The notes under the pieces: model-generated | What the model was told of the DNA's origin: nothing | Seen by the model: the letters and a program-made list of their open reading frames with translations, nothing else | Databases searched by the model: none | Assembly: GCF_006716565.1 (NCBI RefSeq) | Contig: NZ_VFPG01000001.1 | Coordinates: 2,914,001-2,978,000 of the forward strand | Length of the DNA: 64,000 nucleotides | From: Nocardia bhagyanarayanae | GTDB taxonomy: Bacteria > Actinomycetota > Actinomycetes > Mycobacteriales > Mycobacteriaceae | Direction of reading: 5' to 3' | Shown here: in pieces, positions 1 to 8,349 of the stretch | Position numbering within the stretch: position 1 is the first letter of the stretch | Layout: each line of letters opens with the position of its first letter | Program-made: the position numbers and the translations under genes

Positions 1-735
1 GAGACCGATGTCGGCGCCGGAGTCGCGGACCAGCCGCTGCAGATCGACCAGGTTCTTCGGGTCGAGCGGATTCGCCTCGTGGTTGGGGAACGAGCCGTCC
101 AGCTCGAAGTAGAGCGGCACGATGGTCACCTGCGGCAGCGTGCCGAGCACCTCGGGCACCGTGTGCCCGCCCATGCCGTTGCCCGCGTCCACCGCGATGG
201 TGAGCGGGCGGATGCTCTCCAGATCCACCAGCCCGCGCAGGAATCGCGCGTAGTCGGCGAGCAGATCCATCTCGGTGGCGCTGCCGTGCGGCCCGTCGAA
301 TTCCGGCACGCCCGCGACGAGCTCGTCCTTGATGGCGGCCAGACCGGTGTCCTGGCCGACCGGCAGCGCGTTCGCGCGGCACAGCTTGATGCCGTTGTAC
401 TGGGCGGGGTTGTGGCTCGCGGTGAACATGGCGCCGGGGCAGCCGAGGCGGCCGGAGGCGAAGTACAGCTGGTCGGTGGAGGCGAGACCGATGTGCACAA
501 CGTCGAGACCCTGGGCCCGCACGCCGTCGGCGAAGGCGGCGGCCAGCTCGGGGGAGGACTCGCGCATGTCGTGGCCGATGACCACGCGGCTCGCGCCCTC
601 GCCGCGCATCAGCCGTGCGAAGGAAGCGCCCACGTCCCTGACGAATTGCGCGTCGATCTGTTCACCGACCACACCGCGAACGTCGTAGGCCTTGATCACC
701 GCGTTCACGAATTCGGCAGAGCGGGCGACTGTCAT
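1..735 (-). CDS. pmmA: phosphomannomutase/phosphoglucomutase, N-terminal part (cut by window edge)
   Basis: The reading frame starts at an ATG and is still open at the first base, so only about 245 residues, roughly half of the usual length near 460, are seen. The N-terminus has the family signature KAYDVRG, followed by the active-site phosphoserine loop TASHNPAQYNGIK and then DAGNGMGG. The family interconverts mannose-6-phosphate and mannose-1-phosphate, feeding GDP-mannose for lipoarabinomannan-type glycolipids and other mannosylated products in the cytoplasm. The metal-binding DGDGD loop would lie outside the window. It shares a strand with the DUF3499 gene behind it, as Rv3257c/Rv3258c do in mycobacteria (from memory). 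Substrate preference between mannose and glucose cannot be decided here. Confidence 0.88.
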   Translation of the reverse strand, partial: MTVARSAEFVNAVIKAYDVRGVVGEQIDAQFVRDVGASFARLMRGEGASRVVIGHDMRESSPELAAAFADGVRAQGLDVVHIGLASTDQLYFASGRLGCPGAMFTASHNPAQYNGIKLCRANALPVGQDTGLAAIKDELVAGVPEFDGPHGSATEMDLLADYARFLRGLVDLESIRPLTIAVDAGNGMGGHTVPEVLGTLPQVTIVPLYFELDGSFPNHEANPLDPKNLVDLQRLVRDSGADIGL

Positions 736-945
736 GGGCACTACCCTAGTGTGCCCCGCCGACACCGTGGGACCGCTCCCTACCCTGCGCCCCGATTTCA
801 CCCCGCGGGGCCGTGGCCCAGGCGTCCCGTAGCGATCGGAAGGCCACCGCGGGCAACCGATTTCGCCGGCAAATGGAAGACGGCGTGACGACCCGGCCGG
901 GAGGCGCGAATAGGCGTGCGGGTGTCGCGAGACGAGAGCGCGAGT

Positions 946-1332
946 TCAGTTCGGCGGATCGGGCAGCACGCGCAGATGCCCGCGCCTGCCGGTGCGGGTG
1001 GTGCGCTGCGGCGCGGGGGCATAGTCGCGATAGCCGCGCTGATCGGGCTCCGGGGGACGCCGTCGCAGACCGGCCTCGCGAACGGCTTCGGCCAGTGCGG
1101 TGAGATCGTCGTCGTCCGGGGTGGTGGAGAAGCCGCCCTCGTGGCGGACCAGCTCCCAGCCCTTCGGCGCGGTGATCCGGGAAGCGTGCGTTTCGCACAG
1201 GTCCCACGAGTGTGGTTCGGCGACCGTCGCGAGCGGACCGACCACCGCGGTGGAGTCCGAGTAGACATACGTGAGCGTCGCGACGGCCGGATTCTTGCAG
1301 CCGGGTCGGCAGCAACGACGCATGGGGATCAC
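946..1332 (-). CDS. DUF3499 family protein
   Basis: This 128-residue protein opens with MIPMRRCCRPGCKNPAVATL and then SWDLCETHASRIT. The cysteines and histidine (CC..GC, then CETH) suggest a small treble-clef or zinc-ribbon-like metal site, which is inference. The C-terminal third is low-complexity, Arg/Pro-rich and probably disordered. A second possible start is the ATG three codons in. The family is a conserved actinobacterial protein of unknown function next to phosphomannomutase (Rv3258c in M. tuberculosis, from memory). No function is assigned. Confidence 0.85.
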   Translation of the reverse strand: MIPMRRCCRPGCKNPAVATLTYVYSDSTAVVGPLATVAEPHSWDLCETHASRITAPKGWELVRHEGGFSTTPDDDDLTALAEAVREAGLRRRPPEPDQRGYRDYAPAPQRTTRTGRRGHLRVLPDPPN

Positions 1333-1478
1333 GCCGATGAGAGTAACCCCCCTGGCCTCCGGATGTGGACAGACACGCGCGAAGAGTGGCGGCTCACACG
1401 CGTGTCTCCGGCCATGCGTGGTCGTCGAGCGGACTCGTACGGCCGTGTCCGTCCGGCGCGAATCGCCCGATTCGGGAC

Positions 1479-1964
1479 CTACTCCTCCTCCGCCTCCGGA
1501 TCGATGACGTCCGGATCGACGCCGAGATAGGTGGCGATCTGCTGCACGAGCACCTCGCGCAGCAGTTCGACCAGATCGTCCGGATCGCTCGCGCGCAGCT
1601 CGAGCGGTTTGCGGAACAGCACGACCCGCGCGCGGGTCGCCTGCCCGTGCCGGTCGACGCCCGCGGGGATCAGCCGGGACAGCGGGACCGGTCCGTCGGC
1701 CACCACCTCGTCCGGCCAGGTGACCGAATCAGGGTGCAGCGGACGGATTTTCGGTACATCGTCGACGGCGATGTCGAGTTTGGTGAGCCGATCGTGCCAG
1801 CGGCTGTCGAGCGGGGCGAACGCCTCCAGCACGAGCCGGTCGAACTGCTGGCCTCGGGTGCGCCAGGCGGGCACCGTCGGCGGCAGCATCGGCCCGCGCA
1901 CCCCGCGGCCGCGTCGGATCACCGACCGGGCGGTGGGCGGGCGTCGATGGCGGGAACGGGACAT
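1479..1964 (-). CDS. zincin-like metallopeptidase-family protein lacking the HExxH motif
   Basis: This 161-residue protein resembles the short MMP1-like metallopeptidase family (PF06262-type; Rv3259-like, from memory). The N-terminus is basic and Arg-rich, and conserved blocks such as PLHPDSVTWPDEVVADGP and RARVVLFRKPLE follow. Where catalytic members carry a helix of the form HExxHHFG, this protein has VLVQQIATYLGVDPD, so the zinc-binding histidines and catalytic glutamate are absent. It is therefore probably a non-enzymatic relative. A TTG two codons upstream and a GTG at internal codon VRGPM are alternative starts, and mycobacterial homologues appear to begin near the latter. It lies between DUF3499 and whiB2 on the same strand. 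Confidence 0.75.
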   Translation of the reverse strand: MSRSRHRRPPTARSVIRRGRGVRGPMLPPTVPAWRTRGQQFDRLVLEAFAPLDSRWHDRLTKLDIAVDDVPKIRPLHPDSVTWPDEVVADGPVPLSRLIPAGVDRHGQATRARVVLFRKPLELRASDPDDLVELLREVLVQQIATYLGVDPDVIDPEAEEE

Positions 1965-1983
1965 ACCCAAAATCTAGGTGAAC

Positions 1984-2016
1984 TCGCACCGACCCCGCGC
2001 ATCGAGGTCGGTGCGA
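1984..2016 (-). terminator. hairpin downstream of whiB2
   Basis: An 11-bp perfect inverted repeat (TCGCACCGACC at 1984-1994, its complement at 2006-2016) with an 11-nt loop starts about 10 nt after the whiB2 stop. There is no U-tract, so it is a hairpin-type terminator candidate only. Confidence 0.45.
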
Positions 2017-2026
2017 CACCTTCGTG

Positions 2027-2404
2027 TCAGCCGATACCGCGCTTGAGGCGCCGGCGCTCCCGCTCGGAGAGACCGCCCCAGATGCCGAAGCGCTCATCGT
2101 GTGCGAGTGCGTACTCCAGGCACTCGCCGCGTACCTCGCAGCCCATGCAGATCCGTTTCGCCTCGCGGGTCGAGCCGCCCTTCTCGGGGAAGAACGCCTC
2201 CGGATCGGTCTGCGCGCACAGGGCACGCTCCTGCCACTGCTCTTCGATGCTTTCGAACATCTCGTCGAAGCCCGTCACGACCAGGCTGAGCCGGGGTGTC
2301 GACACCGCGTCACCGCCGTCTTGCTCGCTCCGGCCGATGTCTGCGCAGACGCCACGTGCTGCGCCTGCTGTGGAATCGGGTTGCGAGACCATATCGTTGG
2401 CCAT
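2027..2404 (-). CDS. whiB2: WhiB2-type iron-sulfur regulator
   Basis: The C-terminal 75 residues match WhiB2 closely: ALCAQTDPEAFFPEKGG, then CMGCEVRGEC, then the turn FGIWGGLSERERRRLKRG. Cysteines 63, 86, 89 and 95 are the expected [4Fe-4S] ligands. WhiB proteins bind the cluster, associate with the housekeeping sigma factor region 4 and act on transcription; WhiB2 (WhmD in M. smegmatis) is tied to septation and cell division. The 125-residue frame from the first ATG is about 35 residues longer than the mycobacterial protein, so translation could instead begin at the internal MFESIEEQW. It is divergent from fbiA across a 345-bp gap. Confidence 0.92.
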   Translation of the reverse strand: MANDMVSQPDSTAGAARGVCADIGRSEQDGGDAVSTPRLSLVVTGFDEMFESIEEQWQERALCAQTDPEAFFPEKGGSTREAKRICMGCEVRGECLEYALAHDERFGIWGGLSERERRRLKRGIG

Positions 2405-2749
2405 CGCTCCGCCTCCTCACTGTGTGTTAGCGCAGAATGATTCTTTCCGTCGGACCAACACGCACACCGACGGCCCTACCCCGCGACGTTGTCCCGCGGA
2501 CATCCCCGAGCGCGTCACTCCGGCTCGAACATCTGTTCGAAAAGTCGTCCGCGCCTTGCACTCTCGCGCGAACCCGGAATGACATGACTGTGATTAGACA
2601 CGCCGGACGTGTCGATGGTCAAGCCGCCGTCGCTATTCCGTTACTATCCGCGATCGATTTCCGTGCTGATCTTGGTGTATGGCATAGCAAATGACCAGCA
2701 AATATAGCCCGAACACCGCTCGCTTCGGCACCGCATAGGCTGTGCGGAT
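2405..2749. promoter_or_regulatory. whiB2-fbiA divergent intergenic region
   Basis: These 345 bases between the two divergent starts hold no convincing gene. They must contain both promoters. A TTACTAT element near 2641-2647 could be a -10 hexamer for fbiA, but no good -35 or operator could be assigned. Confidence 0.35.
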
Positions 2750-3748
2750 GTGACTGGACAACAAGCGGACATCGCGCCCGCCAAGGGGCCCAAGATCGCC
2801 GTCCTGGTCGGTGGAGTCGGCGGCGCGCGCTTCCTGCAGGGCGTGCGGGAACTGCTGCCGGAAGCCGACGTTTCCGCGATCGTGAACGTCGGCGACGACG
2901 TCTGGATGCACGGCCTCCGCATCTGCCCCGACCTCGATACCTGCATGTACACCCTCGGTGGAGGGATCGACACCGAACGCGGCTGGGGCCGCGTCGGCGA
3001 GACCTGGCACGCCAAGGAGGAGCTGGCGAAATATCACGCGCAGCCGGACTGGTTCGGCTTGGGCGATCGCGATATCGCGACGCACTTGATTCGCACCGAA
3101 ATGTTGCGCGCCGGGTATCCACTCTCGGCGGTCACCGAAGCGCTCTGCAACCGGTGGCAACCCGGCGTGAAACTGATCCCGGCAACCGACGATCGGTGTG
3201 AAACGCATGTGGTTGTCAGCGACCCCGAGAACCCTGGCGAACGCCGCGCGATCCATTTCCAAGAGTGGTGGGTTCGATACCGCGCGAACATCGACACCCA
3301 TGGATTCGCCACAATCGGGGCGGATGAAGCAAAACCGGCCCCAAATGTGACGGAAATCATAACGTCCGCCGACGCGGTGCTGCTGGCGCCGTCCAACCCG
3401 GTGGTGAGCATCGGCGCCATCCTCGCGGTGCCCGGCATCCGCGGCGCGCTGCGCACCACCGAGGCGAAGGTGATCGGCGTCTCCGGCGTGATCGACGGAA
3501 AACCGTTGCGCGGCATGGCCGACGAGTGCCTGTCGGTGATCGGCGTCGAGACGACGGCCGAGGCGATCGGCCGCTATTACGGCGCCCGCTCGGCCACCGG
3601 CATTCTCGACGGCTGGCTCATCCACAGCACCGACTCCGCCGACGTGCCCGGCGTCGAGGTGCGCAGCGTCCCGCTGCTCATGACCGACCCGCCGACGACC
3701 GCCGAAATCGTGCGCGAGGCGCTGGATCTCGCGGGGGTGAAGCCGTGA
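2750..3748 (+). CDS. fbiA: 2-phospho-L-lactate/enolpyruvate transferase FbiA (F420 biosynthesis)
   Basis: This 332-residue protein has the CofD-family N-terminus [17 protein letters not shown], a Rossmann-like nucleotide site. It joins the phosphoenolpyruvate-derived (or lactate-derived) phosphodiester arm to the deazaflavin Fo, giving (dehydro-)F420-0 in the cytoplasm; actinobacterial FbiA uses the enolpyruvyl donor (established). A GTG start is used. The stop overlaps the fbiB start by 4 bp (GTGA), so the two are translationally coupled in one operon. Two F420-linked products, FbiB and the Ddn-type protein at 49.2-49.8 kb, are also in this window. Confidence 0.96.
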   Translation: MTGQQADIAPAKGPKIAVLVGGVGGARFLQGVRELLPEADVSAIVNVGDDVWMHGLRICPDLDTCMYTLGGGIDTERGWGRVGETWHAKEELAKYHAQPDWFGLGDRDIATHLIRTEMLRAGYPLSAVTEALCNRWQPGVKLIPATDDRCETHVVVSDPENPGERRAIHFQEWWVRYRANIDTHGFATIGADEAKPAPNVTEIITSADAVLLAPSNPVVSIGAILAVPGIRGALRTTEAKVIGVSGVIDGKPLRGMADECLSVIGVETTAEAIGRYYGARSATGILDGWLIHSTDSADVPGVEVRSVPLLMTDPPTTAEIVREALDLAGVKP

Positions 3749-5088
3749 CCTCGATCGACCACGCCGCGGGCGAGCTGAGCATCCTGCCCGTCACCGGCCT
3801 GCCGGAGTTCCGCCCCGGCGACGACATCGCCGAGCACATCGCCGCGCGCGCCCCCTGGCTGGCCGACGGCGACATCCTCGTGGTCACCAGCAAGATCGTC
3901 GCCAAGGCCGAGGGCCGAATCGTCGCCGCGCCACTGGATCCCGAGGAGCGCGACGCCGCGCGCCGGGCGCTGGTGGATCAGGAGGCCGTGCGGGTGCTCG
4001 CGCGCAAGGGTCGCACCCTGATCACCGAGAACAAGCTCGGCATCGTCCAGGCGGCCTCCGGCGTGGACGGCTCCAATGTCGAGCAGGGCGAATTGGTGCT
4101 GTTGCCGAGCGATCCGGACGCCAGCGCCAAGGCGCTGCGGGCCGCGCTGGCCGAACGGCTCGGCGTGACCGTCGCCGTCGTCGTCACCGACACCATGGGA
4201 CGGGCTTGGCGCAACGGGCAGATCGACGCCGCGATCGGCGCGGCCGGGCTGCGGGTGCTGCACGACTACGCGGGCTCGGTGGACGGGCAGGGCAACGAAC
4301 TGCACGTCACCCAGGTGGCCGTGGCCGACGAGCTGGCCGCCGCCGCGGATCTGGTGAAGGGCAAGCTGGGCGGCGTCCCGGTCGCGGTGGTGCGCGGGCT
4401 GCCGTTCGTCGACGACGGTTCGGGCGCGACGGATCTGCTGCGCCGCGGCACCGACGACCTGTTCTGGCTGGGCACCGCCGAGGCCATCGAGCGCGGGCGT
4501 GGCGAGGCCGTGTTGCTGCGGCGTTCGGTGCGCCAGTTCGCCGACACCCCGGTCGACCCGGAACGCATCCGGTCGGCGGTCGCCGTCGCGCTGACCGCGC
4601 CCGCGCCGCATCACACCCGGCCGGTCCGATTCGTCTGGCTGCGTGATCGAGACCTGCGGAACCGGTTGCTGGAGGCGATGGCCGACAAGTGGCGGGCCGA
4701 CCTGACGGCCGACGGACGCGACCCCGAGCGGGTGGAGCGGCGCGTGGCGCGCGGCCGGATCCTGTTCGACGCCCCCGAGGTGATCATCCCGTTCTGCGTG
4801 CCGGACGGCGCGCACGACTATCCCGACGAACGCCGTCGCGCCGCCGAGCGCACCATGTTCACCGTGGCGGTGGGCGCGGCCGTGCAGGGTCTGCTCGTCG
4901 CGCTGGCCACCGAGGGGATCGGCAGCTGCTGGATCGGCTCGACCATCTTCGCCCCCGAGATCACCAGGGACGTGCTCGGTCTCGCCGCGGACTGGAATCC
5001 GTTGGGCGCCATCGCCATCGGTCATCCGCTGGAGGAGCTGACGCCACGACCGGTGGCGGGGCCGGGGGACGGGCTGGTCGTGCTGTGA
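3745..5088 (+). CDS. fbiB: bifunctional F420:gamma-glutamyl ligase / dehydro-F420-0 reductase FbiB
   Basis: This 447-residue protein has two domains. Residues 1-245 are CofE-like ([18 protein letters not shown], then [14 protein letters not shown]) and add glutamates to F420-0. Residues from about 255 on are an FMN-binding nitroreductase fold ([13 protein letters not shown] at its start, EGIGSCWIG near its end) that reduces dehydro-F420-0. This is the full-length mycobacterial arrangement, unlike the split enzymes of archaea. The GTG start overlaps the fbiA stop. An open frame continues upstream inside fbiA, but the overlap start fits the conserved N-terminus. A NUDIX gene follows 49 bp downstream. 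Confidence 0.96.
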   Translation: MTSIDHAAGELSILPVTGLPEFRPGDDIAEHIAARAPWLADGDILVVTSKIVAKAEGRIVAAPLDPEERDAARRALVDQEAVRVLARKGRTLITENKLGIVQAASGVDGSNVEQGELVLLPSDPDASAKALRAALAERLGVTVAVVVTDTMGRAWRNGQIDAAIGAAGLRVLHDYAGSVDGQGNELHVTQVAVADELAAAADLVKGKLGGVPVAVVRGLPFVDDGSGATDLLRRGTDDLFWLGTAEAIERGRGEAVLLRRSVRQFADTPVDPERIRSAVAVALTAPAPHHTRPVRFVWLRDRDLRNRLLEAMADKWRADLTADGRDPERVERRVARGRILFDAPEVIIPFCVPDGAHDYPDERRRAAERTMFTVAVGAAVQGLLVALATEGIGSCWIGSTIFAPEITRDVLGLAADWNPLGAIAIGHPLEELTPRPVAGPGDGLVVL

Positions 5089-5137
5089 GTGCGCGAGTCG
5101 TCGGAACGATCGGGCCGAGAGTCGACGGGGCGGCGCG

Positions 5138-5656
5138 GTGAGCGCCGAGTCGCTGCACGCGTCGGCGACGTCGCTGCTGGAGACCTGGCGGCCCGTGGCG
5201 GACCAGGATCGGTCGCTGCGCGAGGCCATGCTGGCGTTCCTCGGTTCCGCGCCGCGCGGGTGTCTGCGCGAGCACGCCCCCGGCCACATCACGGCCTCCG
5301 CCGTGGTGTTCTCGCACGACGCCCGTGAGGTGCTGCTGACACTGCATCCGAAGGTGGGGCGCTGGATTCAGCTCGGCGGGCACTGCGAGGAGGGCGACGA
5401 GACCGTCGCCGACGCCGCGCTGCGGGAGGCGACCGAGGAGTCCGGTATCCCGGGCCTGCGGATCGAGCCCGGCCTCTACGGTGCGCAGGCGCATCCGATC
5501 ACCTGTTCGCTGGGTGTGCCGACCCGCCACCTCGATCTGCTGTTCCGTATCACCGCGCCCGCCGGTGCGGTCCCGGTGCGCAGCGCGGAGTCGACGGATC
5601 TGCGGTGGTGGCCGGTGGACGCGCTGCCGGAGGACGCCGAGGTCTTGTTGTACTGA
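5138..5656 (+). CDS. NUDIX hydrolase
   Basis: This is a 172-residue NUDIX-fold protein. The catalytic box reads GGHCEEGDE, then seven residues, then REATEESGI; the spacing before the first Glu is one residue longer than the textbook Gx5E, which is common in this GGHCE-type subgroup. The metal-binding REATEES glutamates are intact. NUDIX enzymes cleave nucleoside diphosphates linked to another group; the substrate cannot be told from sequence. The GTG start lies 49 bp after fbiB, so co-transcription with fbiAB is likely, and a strong hairpin terminator follows. Confidence 0.88.
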   Translation: MSAESLHASATSLLETWRPVADQDRSLREAMLAFLGSAPRGCLREHAPGHITASAVVFSHDAREVLLTLHPKVGRWIQLGGHCEEGDETVADAALREATEESGIPGLRIEPGLYGAQAHPITCSLGVPTRHLDLLFRITAPAGAVPVRSAESTDLRWWPVDALPEDAEVLLY

Positions 5657-5672
5657 GCGGCGCTCGTGGTGG

Positions 5673-5711
5673 AAGGCGTTCGGCCGGTGGTTCGTTCCGG
5701 CCGAACGCCTT
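5673..5711 (+). terminator. hairpin terminator after NUDIX gene
   Basis: A 15-bp perfect inverted repeat (arms 5673-5687 and 5697-5711) with a 9-nt loop is followed by TTCGTTACGT. It begins 16 nt after the NUDIX stop and closes the fbiA-fbiB-NUDIX unit. Confidence 0.75.
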
Positions 5712-5839
5712 TCGTTACGTCATAACAACTTTACAAATCATTTCTTTTGTATAGACATGAGACAGTTGTCGTTCTAATGTCCACCTCAGAAGTATTGTGC
5801 GTCACACCCCGGTGTGCGCCGCACTGATGGGAGACATCG
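5712..5839 (+). promoter_or_regulatory. AT-rich control region of alkB-rubA-rubB
   Basis: About 60 bases from 5716 are strikingly AT-rich for this genome. They contain a TATAGA -10-like hexamer at 5750-5755 and a flanking inverted pair ACAACT (5725-5730) and AGTTGT (5764-5769) that could be half-sites of a regulator such as the TetR protein encoded downstream. The alkB ribosome site GGGAG lies at 5828-5832. No clear -35 was seen. Confidence 0.45.
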
Positions 5840-7075
5840 ATGTCGACGGATGCCGACGCGCCGCAGCGCCCGGTCGAAGCCCCGGCCTGGCGCGATCGCA
5901 AGCGCTATCTCTGGCTCTGGGGGCTGTTCGCGCCGACCGGCTTGTTCACGATCGGGCTTCCGCTCATCTGGGCGCTCAACGAACTCGGCTGGCATCGCCT
6001 CGCGCAGGTGCCGTTCTGGCTCGGCCCGATCCTGGTCTACCTGGTGATCCCGCTGGCCGACATCTTCTTCGGTCCGGACGGCGAGAACCCGCCCGACGAA
6101 GTGATGGAGTACCTGGAGAACGACAAGTACTACCGCTATCTCACCTACCTCTACCTGCCGTTCCAATACGCCTCGCTGATCATGGCCTGCTACCTGATCA
6201 GCGCCGACGATCTGAGCTGGCTCGGCATCGACGGTGGCCTGCACGTCGTGGACGAGATCGGCCTCGCCATCACGGTCGGCACGATCGGCGGCATCGGCAT
6301 CAACACCGCGCACGAACTCGGGCACAAGAAGGTCGACCTGGAGCGGTGGCTGTCTCGCATCGCGCTGGCCCAGTCGTTCTACGGCCACTTCTACATCGAG
6401 CACAATCGCGGCCATCACGTCCGCGTCGCCACACCGGAGGATCCCGCGAGTTCCCGTGTGGGCGAGACCTTCTGGGCGTTCTGGCCGCGGACCGTGTGGG
6501 GCGGCCTGAAGTCTTCCTGGCGGCTGGAGAAGGTGCGGCTCGAGCGGCTGGGCAAGAAGCCGTGGTCGCCGCGGAACGAGGTGCTCTCGGCCTGGCTGAT
6601 GTCGGTCGTGCTGTACGCGGCGCTGGTCGCGGTGTTCGGTCTCGGCGTGCTGCCCTACCTGGTGTTGCAGGCCGTGATCGGTTTCAGTCTGCTGGAGGCG
6701 GTCAACTACCTCGAGCACTACGGGCTGGTCCGCCAGCGCACCGACACCGGTCGATACGAGCGGCCCGCCCCGGTGCACAGCTGGAACAGCGACCACATCG
6801 TCACCAACATCTTCCTGTACCACCTGCAGCGGCACAGCGATCACCACGCCTACCCGACCCGCCGCTACCAGACCTTGCGCAGCTGGGACGGCGCGCCCAA
6901 TCTGCCGAGCGGGTACGCGAGCATGATCCTGCTCGCCTACTTTCCGCCGTTGTGGCGCAAGGTGATGGACAAACGGGTGCTCGCGCACTACGGCGGCGAC
7001 ATCACCCTGGCCAACATCCACCCGGGCAAGCGGGATCGGATCCTCGCGCGATACGGGGCGGAGGTGAAATCATGA
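5840..7075 (+). CDS. alkB: alkane 1-monooxygenase (AlkB), first copy
   Basis: This 411-residue integral-membrane non-haem di-iron hydroxylase carries the three His boxes of the family: HELGH (158-162), EHNRGHH (187-193) and LQRHSDHHA (329-337), plus the AlkB signature NYLEHYGL (289-296). Several hydrophobic segments flank them. AlkB inserts oxygen at the terminal carbon of medium-chain alkanes, using electrons delivered by rubredoxin. It overlaps rubA by 4 bp (ATGA), the conserved alkB-rubA-rubB-tetR layout of Rhodococcus, Nocardia and M. tuberculosis (Rv3252c-Rv3249c, from memory). A second alkB lies 1.3 kb downstream. Confidence 0.96.
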   Translation: MSTDADAPQRPVEAPAWRDRKRYLWLWGLFAPTGLFTIGLPLIWALNELGWHRLAQVPFWLGPILVYLVIPLADIFFGPDGENPPDEVMEYLENDKYYRYLTYLYLPFQYASLIMACYLISADDLSWLGIDGGLHVVDEIGLAITVGTIGGIGINTAHELGHKKVDLERWLSRIALAQSFYGHFYIEHNRGHHVRVATPEDPASSRVGETFWAFWPRTVWGGLKSSWRLEKVRLERLGKKPWSPRNEVLSAWLMSVVLYAALVAVFGLGVLPYLVLQAVIGFSLLEAVNYLEHYGLVRQRTDTGRYERPAPVHSWNSDHIVTNIFLYHLQRHSDHHAYPTRRYQTLRSWDGAPNLPSGYASMILLAYFPPLWRKVMDKRVLAHYGGDITLANIHPGKRDRILARYGAEVKS

Positions 7076-7245
7076 CCGTATACCGTTGCCCCGTCTGTGA
7101 TTACATCTTCGACGAGACCAAAGGCGCTCCGCACGAAGGGTTTCCGGCAGGCACCCGGTGGGCCGACGTGCCCGACGACTGGTGCTGTCCGGACTGCGGC
7201 GTGCGGGAAAAGATCGATTTCGAACCGGTAGGAGTGACCTCGTGA
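7072..7245 (+). CDS. rubA: rubredoxin RubA (AlkG1-like)
   Basis: This 57-residue protein has two iron-binding knuckles, CPVCDY and CPDCGV, which bind one Fe with four cysteines. The first knuckle has Asp where most rubredoxins have Gly. By published classification of alkane-linked rubredoxins, AlkG1-type forms with this look do not replace AlkG as electron donor to AlkB, while AlkG2-type forms do, so this copy may have another partner. Its start overlaps the alkB stop and its own stop overlaps the rubB start, so translation is tightly coupled. Confidence 0.95.
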   Translation: MTVYRCPVCDYIFDETKGAPHEGFPAGTRWADVPDDWCCPDCGVREKIDFEPVGVTS

Positions 7246-7424
7246 CCGAATACAAGCTGTACCAGTGCATCCAGTGCGGCTTCGAATACGACGAGGCCAA
7301 GGGCTGGCCGGAAGACGGCATCGCGCCCGGCACCAGGTGGGACGACATCCCGGACAATTGGACCTGCCCGGACTGCGGCGCGGCCAAGGCCGACTTCTTC
7401 ATGGTCGAGATCGAGCGGTCGTGA
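7242..7424 (+). CDS. rubB: rubredoxin RubB (AlkG2-like)
   Basis: This 60-residue rubredoxin has knuckles CIQCGF and CPDCGA, conserved [13 protein letters not shown] and the aromatic core W residues. It resembles the AlkG2-type rubredoxins that pass electrons from rubredoxin reductase to AlkB. It starts at a GTG overlapping the rubA stop by 4 bp, and the tetR gene follows after 4 bp. No rubredoxin reductase gene was recognised nearby, so the NAD(P)H-linked reductase must be encoded elsewhere. Confidence 0.95.
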   Translation: MTEYKLYQCIQCGFEYDEAKGWPEDGIAPGTRWDDIPDNWTCPDCGAAKADFFMVEIERS

Positions 7425-7428
7425 GATT

Positions 7429-8112
7429 TTGACTGGGGCGGATGCCCGTGACAACCTCGCGGGTATGCCGCGCAATGGACCGAGGGTTCCGTACCAGGAG
7501 GCGGCGCGGGAACTCCTGCGCACGTCTGTCCTCGACGCCATGCGCGAACTGCTGACCGAGCGGGACTGGTCCAAGATCACCCTCGGCGACGTCGCGGCGC
7601 GGGCCGGCGTGAGCAGGCAGACGCTGTACAACGAGTTCGGTTCGCGCGCCGGCCTCGCGCAGGGGTACGCCCTGCGCCTGGCCGACGACCTGGTCGACCA
7701 CGTCCGCAGCGCCATCGCGGGCAACGAGGGCGACGTCCGCTCCGCGTTCCGCGAAGCGCTGTCCGGCTTCTTCCTCGACGCCGCCGCCGATCCGCTGATC
7801 CAATCGCTGATCGTCGGCGAGGTGAAGCTGGACCTGCTACGCCTGATCACCCTGGACGCGGCGCCGCTGGTCGAACACGCCACCGAGCGGCTGGCCACGG
7901 TGTTCCAGCACAGCTGGGTGGACGCGACGGAGGCGGAGTCGGTCGTGCTGGCGGGCGCACTGGTCCGGATCGCGCTCAGCTACATCCCGACGCCGCCCGG
8001 GCCGGGCCGCAACGCGCCCGCCGATCTGGCCGAACTGCTCGGGCCCTACGTGGAGGCCATCCTGGCCGCCCGCGAAGTGGGTCGACCGGCTGCCTCGGAT
8101 TCGCTCGATTAG
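7429..8112 (+). CDS. TetR-family regulator of the alkane operon (AlkX-like)
   Basis: This 227-residue protein has an N-terminal TetR helix-turn-helix (ITLGDVAARAGVSRQTLYNEFGS, about residues 40-62) followed by an all-helical ligand domain. Its position as the fourth gene of alkB-rubA-rubB makes it the likely local repressor, as reported for AlkX in Dietzia and related genera. The annotated start is TTG, 4 bp after rubB; an ATG at codon 13 is an alternative. Both the AT-rich region before alkB and the palindrome before the second alkB are candidate binding sites (inference). Confidence 0.88.
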   Translation: MTGADARDNLAGMPRNGPRVPYQEAARELLRTSVLDAMRELLTERDWSKITLGDVAARAGVSRQTLYNEFGSRAGLAQGYALRLADDLVDHVRSAIAGNEGDVRSAFREALSGFFLDAAADPLIQSLIVGEVKLDLLRLITLDAAPLVEHATERLATVFQHSWVDATEAESVVLAGALVRIALSYIPTPPGPGRNAPADLAELLGPYVEAILAAREVGRPAASDSLD

Positions 8113-8197
8113 GGGATGGGGCCCCGAGAAATAGGGGCCACCGCCGCCCTGGTTAGGGGAACCTTAGGGGCGAATCCCCGATTTGCGGGAGGTATGC

Positions 8198-8213
8198 CGT
8201 GAGTGCTATCACA
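8198..8213. promoter_or_regulatory. CRP/GlxR-type box upstream of second alkB
   Basis: CGTGA-GTGCTA-TCACA differs by one base from the CRP consensus TGTGA-N6-TCACA. It lies about 140 bp before the second alkB start, suggesting cAMP-dependent control of alkane use. Confidence 0.5.
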
Positions 8214-8270
8214 TGTGAACTCCCTGAAAATCCGACCGCCATGCTTGTAACGGTCGACACGTTTGGACCG

Positions 8271-8294
8271 CGAAGTCCGGTGTAACGGACTTCG
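8271..8294. promoter_or_regulatory. 9-bp perfect inverted repeat before second alkB
   Basis: CGAAGTCCG and its complement CGGACTTCG are separated by 6 nt, a 24-bp operator-like palindrome located 56 nt before the gene. The size suits a TetR dimer. No obvious copy occurs before the first alkB. Confidence 0.5.
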
Positions 8295-8349
8295 AGGCTG
8301 TAAGTATTCTCATACATCGGAGTTAGGATTCTTAATTAGCGGGGCAAAC

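Noticed and set aside
79..888. Plus-strand frame opposite pmmA
   Set aside because: His/Arg/Gly-rich antisense shadow; the minus-strand frame carries the active-site TASHNPAQYNG motif.
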